Below are positions 58,384-64,000 of a stretch of 64,000 nucleotides of DNA, one piece after another; within the stretch, counting starts at the first letter, position 1; each line of letters begins with the position of its first letter. The notes under the pieces are model-generated. The model saw nothing but the letters and a program-made list of their open reading frames with translations. It had not been told where the DNA came from and ran no database searches. The translations under genes and the position numbers were made by a program. The DNA is from Stratiolaelaps scimitus. Its lineage: Eukaryota > Arthropoda > Arachnida > Mesostigmata > Laelapidae. The stretch spans positions 17,101,001-17,165,000 of the forward strand of contig JABWDB010000005.1 in the NCBI GenBank assembly GCA_019614645.1. Reading direction: 5' to 3'.

Positions 58384-61300
58384 ATGCTTGAGGGCCTCGT
58401 GGCCTGGGTGCTGAACAATTCCGTGGGCAAGTACGTCGAGAATCTCAACACCAGCCAACTTTCAGTCGGAATCCTCCAAGGTAGGCAAGCGGTCGAAGAC
58501 GCGAAAGAAAATCACCTCACCGATGTTTACTGTTTGTATTGCGGAGTGTTCCTTGCTGGAGTGTTGAGTAGATAAGCGATGCTTGGTGACAACGATAATC
58601 ATTCCTGGCAATAGACATTAATACCGCTTTGAGCTTTCTGATCTCTTGCTCCACAAGGTGTCACCGTAAAGGGTTACATATGAGAAAACGAAACATTTAG
58701 ACTTCGGAAATATTTAATTAGTAATCAAAGGAAAACAGAGCACTTGGCAATAATCGCTACGACAAAACATGAGTAATAGGTTCTATATTGTTACCCATTT
58801 GTATCTTTTAATTAGTGGCCGAATAAATATATACGGAAGGCAAAACGCAGGGAGTATATGTCCAGTCTGCTAGTACTATTATGTTTACGGCTGCACAAGG
58901 TCACAACGCGCTGGCCGTCCATGTTATACTACCTGCGACCGTGTTGTGTTGAATTAATGACGAAACTCACTAACCTCCATATACTGCTGCCAGCTTGGAG
59001 CGACTGGCTTCTGCTACGCAGATCTAGACTAACATGGCATTATCATAATTTTATATGTTGTCGCCGACCCTTTAGACGATCTGTTTTGGCAACGAACCAC
59101 TAAAGCAATACAAAACTATATTTGGGATGTTTTGAGAAACTCGATAGTTTGTAATGGCAGTCTTTGCTTGAACAATGTTTTGCAGTTGACCAAACCATAG
59201 CTCACCGTAGCTCTCAGAACGATGATTCGACATGTACGTCGAATCATCATTGTTCAATTTACACATCGCGAACTCTATAGTGCAAGATGAATCGAGTCTT
59301 ATGCAGTGCCTATCCCATCTAGTTTTATCGGATGTTATAGCCGTTATAGTGAAAATGGAACTTAAAAATTAATCACGAGAATATAATAAATAAATACGAT
59401 AAATGCCTCTTTGTTTTTATTTCTTCTCAGGTCAAGTGGAGCTCGAAGATCTCCCTTTGAAGAAGGAAGCTTTTCGTCAGCTGTTGTTTCCGTTGGAAAT
59501 CAAGAACGGCTACATCGGCAAGGTCGTATTGAAGATCCCTGTGACTCGACTCCGTTCAGATCCCTGGGTTATCATCGTTGAAAGGCTTTACGTTGTTGTC
59601 GGACCCGTGCCACTTGATCAGGTACTTGCGCTATCCGCTGTTGTTTCCTCTGTCGTGAAGTCTCTGGCGTGTAATCAACACAGTTGATTGCACGCCATTA
59701 TCGTCAGAGGACAAGTAAGTTGCTGTAACACTTTTTAGGTTTTCAGCTGCGCTTCAGTGTGATACAGACGGCAATATTGCGGGATTGCAATAGATGAGTT
59801 TATTCATTTGTTTGGTGTTGACATTTTTTGAATCCTATTCCTTGTTTAGTACAATGGAGAACTGTACGAGGAACTCAACCAGGTCAACAAGCTGTCCAAA
59901 CTCGACGCCTTTGAGGCGGAATGGAAGTCAGCCCGACTCCGCCAAGAGGCTCGCAGCTCGAACGAATACTATTCACATTCGTATTCGTCATGGCTCACCT
60001 ACGGCTCATCGTTGGTGTCGTCAGCCATCAGCAACCTGCAGTTGCGTGTGCAGGACGTTCACGTTCGATACGAAGACCTGGATCCTATCACTGGCAACTC
60101 ATTCGCCTGGGGTCTCCTCATCAAGAGCGCGCAAAGCGAACACGCCACCCCATCAGGGCGCAATGGATCGCCGGGAAATGGTGACCTGCCGAAGAACGCT
60201 AAAAGTTACGTAAGCCAGCAGTTACAGCTTAAGGGCGTATCGCTGTACTGGGATCAAGATGCATTTCATGTCGGTGGCCTTGAGCTAAACAGGATGGCGG
60301 TAAGTGTCAGTCAATCAATTTTGTTAACGCTATGGTCAGATTACTCCATAGGTATTCCACCATGTAAATATCTCATAGATTCAAGCTGACTGGAGATAGT
60401 CAATATTCCGAGTTCATTGTTTCGACTAACTTACGAGCTATTTACCGGCCCGTTTTTTTTCAAAATGTCTTGAGAAGACCCTTATCGACTTTCCACGGCT
60501 GACGTACACCCTCTAACAATCCACTTGTGTGAACAAAGCAAATCACCTTTATTTAAACCGCTCTTTTATCGATCGAAAGGTGAATTATCCACAGAGTGCT
60601 CGCCTTGTACGGCTCAACCATCCCAAGCTACTTCGTTGGGCTTTTTCATCATATCGAAAGACGAAGTAAAATAGGTGTAAAATAAGGGCTTTGATGGTTG
60701 CGAGATTCATACATGCAGATCGATAACATATTGAAGGATATGTTGTGCTATTGTGTTAAGTGAAATGTATTCGATATTGTTTTGGAGTTAATGTACTTTC
60801 GCTGAGTTGTTAAGGCTGCTGAGTGACAAATGACAACGGCTTACAGTTTTCAGGACCTAGCCAACTTGTGGTATCCAGAGACTTACTGCTGTTTATTCCT
60901 TGACTCCTTTTTCCAGAACTGCATGGACAACCTACGTAATTTCTGCGTTCGTTCGAACGAGACCTCATGTGAGCACCACTTCCTCCTGAGTACACCCGAG
61001 GGTGCGGCCTTACTTCTGTCGCGTAATCAGTCTGAGAGACCATTGAGGTCGCGAAGTGAGCCCCGTATTAAATGCGCTCTCCAGGTATCTACGTTGCCAA
61101 TTTCGATCACGGATAGCCAGTATCGGCAGATGGTCAGATGCTTTCAGAATATCGACATCAACCATAAGAAATGGAAATACCAAAAATGGCGGCCTACTGC
61201 TCCCGTTAATGGAAAGTGAGTATAGTGAGGCTCAGTTGAGGTTTTGCAGTAAATTCGATTACTTTTAATGAATAATTATATAAAGGTACTTTTTCACATA

Positions 61301-62107
61301 TAGTAGTAATAACTATATGTATATATATTTTTTCCCCCGGATATTCCTGTAATTCGCATTCTACCCTGTAATTGTAAATCCTAGTGGGTCTTCCCGACTT
61401 GGGAGCGTCTTCGAGCTCGAAATCACCGGCACGAAATTTTTTGAACCACCTCTAAGCCGTTATAACTGAGACACATAATGGTTCAAAAGCCTCACACAAA
61501 AGCCTCGGTAGCAGTATTGCAGCCCTGTCTCCGAGTATGAACTTCAATAAGAAAATAACGCGAATATCGTCACAAGACAGCTCAATTTTATGTCTTAAAG
61601 AAAAAGTTTTTAACCCGCAAATGTGGATCCTTTTCACAGTACATGTTTTCGAAAAGCATCCAGTAACAACAATCGACAATCATTTTGCCTGCTGCTCTCC
61701 CACAGAGTGGCAAAGTTTGATGAAATGACCAACAATGCGACAAAACATATTTAATGTATGTATATGTTCGGCACTGTCAGCTGAAGCATTATCAAAAATA
61801 AACTATTGCATTTCAGTTGTAAGGCGTGGTGGACGTTTGCTGTCAAAGCGACCACTGAGGCGTTAATGAAGCGAAGAGCTTGTGCCACGATGGAACACGC
61901 GTTGAAAAAGGCACAGGAGGTCAACCGATATGTCAAACTGTACAGGCAGCACCTCACAGAGGATGGAGCCCTTGCGAAGGAACAACTCGATGATAAGAGC
62001 ACAATTGAAAAAAGCTACGACTTCGAGACGCTACTCTCACTGAGGGAGATCATCATGAAGCAACTGGACGATGAAAGTAATGTAAGTAGCAAATGAGGAC
62101 GTATCCA

Positions 62108-62149
<42 letters not shown>

Positions 62150-63282
62150 CATATATATTAGGACGACCCAAAAAATGAGACACATATAAATTTCAAATAT
62201 CGACTAAATTAAGTGAGTTAAAACAAAGATTTTTTAGTATGAGTTAGATGTGCACACCTCTTTTATTTTATACTGGTCCCAGAGTTCTGACAGCCTTTTG
62301 ACGGCTAAGTATGCACATTTCTATTCCCAATTATAACGTCGTTATTTAAGGCCTCTCGGAGCAAATCGATGTTTCCATAGCCCTCTTTAATTGATGGAAG
62401 CAACCATAGTCACACGGGCTTAAATCGGGAGCATAGGGGGTGGCGCCACCGCTCAATCTTGTTGGCCTTAAGCCAGGACGTAATTTCATCGCCATGGTGT
62501 CCCCTACCATTGTCAGTAGCACACTCGATGCTTCCTATCGCCATGCCAGTTATTCATGAGTCCCTTCAAGAACTCGAGATATAGAGCCGGGTGCATTTTT
62601 TGTTTTGGGCCGAAAATCTCGTAGTAGAAAATCCCGTTCAAATACAAATCAAGTGCTAACATTACTTTAGGCTCGAGTCTATTTGGTAGTGCTACCTCCA
62701 TTACCTGTTCACCTGGTCATAGCCATTGTTTCACTTGATCTTTTTCCGGTCCCCCATACAGGGTGACCCAAGTCTCGTCCACTGCAACGGTATGCTCTGA
62801 GCTACGCTAATTTCAGCCGAAAAAGCCGTCAATGACCAAGCTCTTCTTTGCTCAAAGGCTTTTTCGATTATCTCGATCCGTTCGTCGAACTGAGATTCGG
62901 GAAGGGGTGAGCGCCCTCGATGTCCACTAACGTTCCAGTCGCCTTACCTAAACTGCGCACACCAGCGATACCTTGTGCTCGCCTTAGGGAATTATGGCCG
63001 TGCACACTAACTAACTTTCGATAGATTCACCTGGACATTTCTTCTCTTGAAACATAAACCTGACACTTTTCTTCTGAGAGTGCAAGTCTGAGGGACCTGG
63101 TCCGCCGGCTGCCATTTCGAACGCCCAACGAAAGCCGAGTGCTAGCGGCCTTCGTGCCGCCGGCTTGCTAGTTGTTGTGTCTCAGTACCCGCCAAATTCG
63201 AATTGAAACCGGCCAGTAATAAGAATACGGCGCAAGACGATAGGAATCTCAATTTTTTGGGTCAGCCTAATAGGTTAAGTTA

Positions 63283-63313
<31 letters not shown>

Positions 63314-64000
63314 GGTGTTAGCCTATGTCTAACCATATAGCTGTTGGCAGGTTGGTCGGCAATCGCCCGATATACTACCATCGTTTTTCTCGCCGTTTTC
63401 TTCACAGAGTCGAAATGTGGCAAACACCAATACAGGCGAATCGCAGGCAGCGACAGCGGGTGGGGGTGGCTTGTTGCAGTACTTTTTCCCTGGTTGGACT
63501 GGATGGTACGGGGGCACCGATTCTGGTGGCGCTCCAAACGCAAACGGTGATGCCAGCCAGCTTGGACAAGACGACGGTGACACGGCGTCGCTGTCGATGG
63601 TTTCAACCGAAGGCAGTATTCCCGCCAGCCAATTTGGTAGGTTAGGATTTCTTTCGATATGATCCAAGATCAGCCAACTATTGCGATGCGAGAGAGTACA
63701 GAACGCATCGGAAAAAATATCTATAATTATTTATAATCTATAATATCGAGGTCACACTTTTCAACCAATGTTTAGGTTTCTAATAACAATATCATTCAAT
63801 ATAATTATGATGATTATGATTATAATTATAGTATTTTGCTTCTATAATATCCACGGGGCTTTTTCATTCTTTTTTTAAGAGCTCCTACTACAACGGTTCC
63901 TCGTCGATTCCCTTCGGCAGAACTGTGTTGATGATTTAGAAACATTTTTAGCGTGTTCTAACGAAATAAATACCACGACAGTTCCATTCCTCGCAACCAC
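58384..64000 (+). CDS. VPS13D: VPS13D, bridge-like lipid transfer protein, N-terminal part
   Basis: Exons: 58384-58480, 59431-59621, 59850-60299, 60917-61215, 61817-62081, 63408-63636, and probably 63880 to the window end. All junctions are GT/AG and phases agree, giving about 510 codons before exon 7. The start [18 protein letters not shown] and the following ...[15 protein letters not shown] and [14 protein letters not shown] form the chorein N-terminal domain (residues 1-110), which matches VPS13D rather than VPS13A/B/C. Further VPS13D hallmarks are [15 protein letters not shown] (about 150-165), [22 protein letters not shown] (about 346) and the glycine/tryptophan segment [15 protein letters not shown] (about 456-470). 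VPS13D is a very large rod that moves lipids between organelles and is needed for mitochondrial shape and clearance. Only the first eighth or so of the protein is here; the gene continues beyond 64000. Exon 4 could instead begin at 60854 in the same frame, adding 21 residues. Intron 5 carries a mariner element. Confidence 0.93.
59221..59248. repeat. 11-bp-arm palindrome in VPS13D intron 1
   Basis: GATGATTCGAC (59221-59231) and GTCGAATCATC (59238-59248) are exact reverse complements around ATGTAC. Confidence 0.85.
62109..62150. repeat. compound (CT)n(TA)n microsatellite beside the mariner
   Basis: About nine CT units run straight into about twelve TA units. The mariner begins eight bases later at a TA, consistent with insertion into the TA tract. 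Confidence 0.95.
62158..63270 (-). mobile_element. decayed mariner-family DNA transposon in VPS13D intron 5
   Basis: The element is 1113 bases and is bounded by inverted repeats of about 28 bases that both read TTAGGnnGACCCAAAAAAT inward, flanked by TA on each side as expected for a TA target duplication. The transposase reads on the minus strand but is broken by stops and frameshifts. Recognisable pieces are [10 protein letters not shown] (near 62780), the ATDNG segment (near 62517) and [13 protein letters not shown] (near 62410-62440), which are the three acidic positions of the DD34D catalytic triad; the last two lie about 35 codons apart, as in mariners. A putative start ATG lies near 63115. 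The length is slightly below the family's usual 1.25-1.3 kb. Orientation is opposite to VPS13D. Confidence 0.9.
62461..63115 (-). pseudogene. mariner transposase pseudogene
   Basis: Minus-strand transposase remnant inside the mariner. A start ATG near 63115 opens [13 protein letters not shown], but stops follow within about 45 codons and the frame changes several times. The longest clean piece (62701-62513) contains [20 protein letters not shown], matching the transposase segment between the first and second catalytic aspartates. The second and third aspartates follow in shifted frames. The enzyme cannot be made intact. Confidence 0.8.
63287..63313. repeat. (TA)n microsatellite
   Basis: Begins 16 bases after the mariner right end, in VPS13D intron 5. 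Confidence 0.95.
63880..64000 (+). CDS. VPS13D: probable VPS13D exon 7 (continues off the window)
   Basis: A pyrimidine-rich acceptor (TTCTTTTTTTAAG) precedes 63880. Joined to the phase-1 end of exon 6 at 63636 (donor GTAGGT), the frame begins [19 protein letters not shown] and stays open for 39 codons to the window edge, while both other frames hit stops. I do not see clear residue-level similarity to VPS13D here, so this rests on splice signals and open frame only. Confidence 0.45.

Noticed and set aside
1..64000. CRISPR array, prophage, operon or defence island
   Set aside because: No repeat-spacer pattern, no dense gene clusters and clear spliceosomal introns; the DNA is eukaryotic.

Overview
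The window is eukaryotic nuclear DNA: intron-split genes with GT/AG junctions, long AT-rich spacers, many (TA)n microsatellites, non-LTR retrotransposon and mariner remnants, and tRNA-like short repeats. Gene structure and protein character point to an arthropod, and the compact introns with a chelicerate-style two-cysteine lipocalin would fit a mite (Parasitiformes). That placement is inference; nothing read here fixes the species. There is no bacterial or viral gene set and no CRISPR array.

Four protein-coding genes can be supported exon by exon. (1) Minus strand, 16101-17572: a secreted protein of 414 residues with a signal peptide, a compact six-cysteine segment and a very long Ala/Pro/Val-rich tail, probably cuticle or extracellular matrix. 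(2) Minus strand, 38976-40721: the last three coding exons of a four-helix MARVEL-domain membrane protein, first coding exon not found. (3) Minus strand, 50362-52121: a complete four-exon secreted lipocalin of 175 residues. (4) Plus strand, 58384 to beyond the window end: the first six exons, and probably a seventh, of VPS13D, the chorein-family bridge-like lipid transfer protein. A possible small minus-strand gene (57581-57896) lies head-to-head with VPS13D.

The rest is mostly non-coding or repeat-derived. From 1 to 8.4 kb there are few supportable features apart from two striking palindromes. At 9.2-10.9 kb lies a 5'-truncated LINE with an open reverse-transcriptase frame. At 14.0-14.66 kb is a fragment of a different, R1-like LINE; LINE 3' ends with short pentanucleotide tails also occur near 13.8 and 22.3 kb. 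A tRNA-like SINE family has copies near 8.5, 43.7, 49.0, 49.9 and probably 50.7 kb. A decayed mariner with intact inverted repeats sits inside VPS13D intron 5. GC-rich, trinucleotide-rich blocks (3.2-4.5, 18.6-19.6, 24.1-24.8, 26-27, 29.3-31.6, 33.1-34.8, 46.8-48.0 and 54.9-55.8 kb) have overlapping open frames on both strands but no recognisable protein; they may be promoters or 5' exons of genes extending outside.

No operon-like or defence-like system was found. The most interesting unexplained signals are the long perfect hairpins (608-666, 3092-3127, 15060-15101, 51214-51270, 59221-59248) and the six-cysteine plus Ala/Pro/Val protein.
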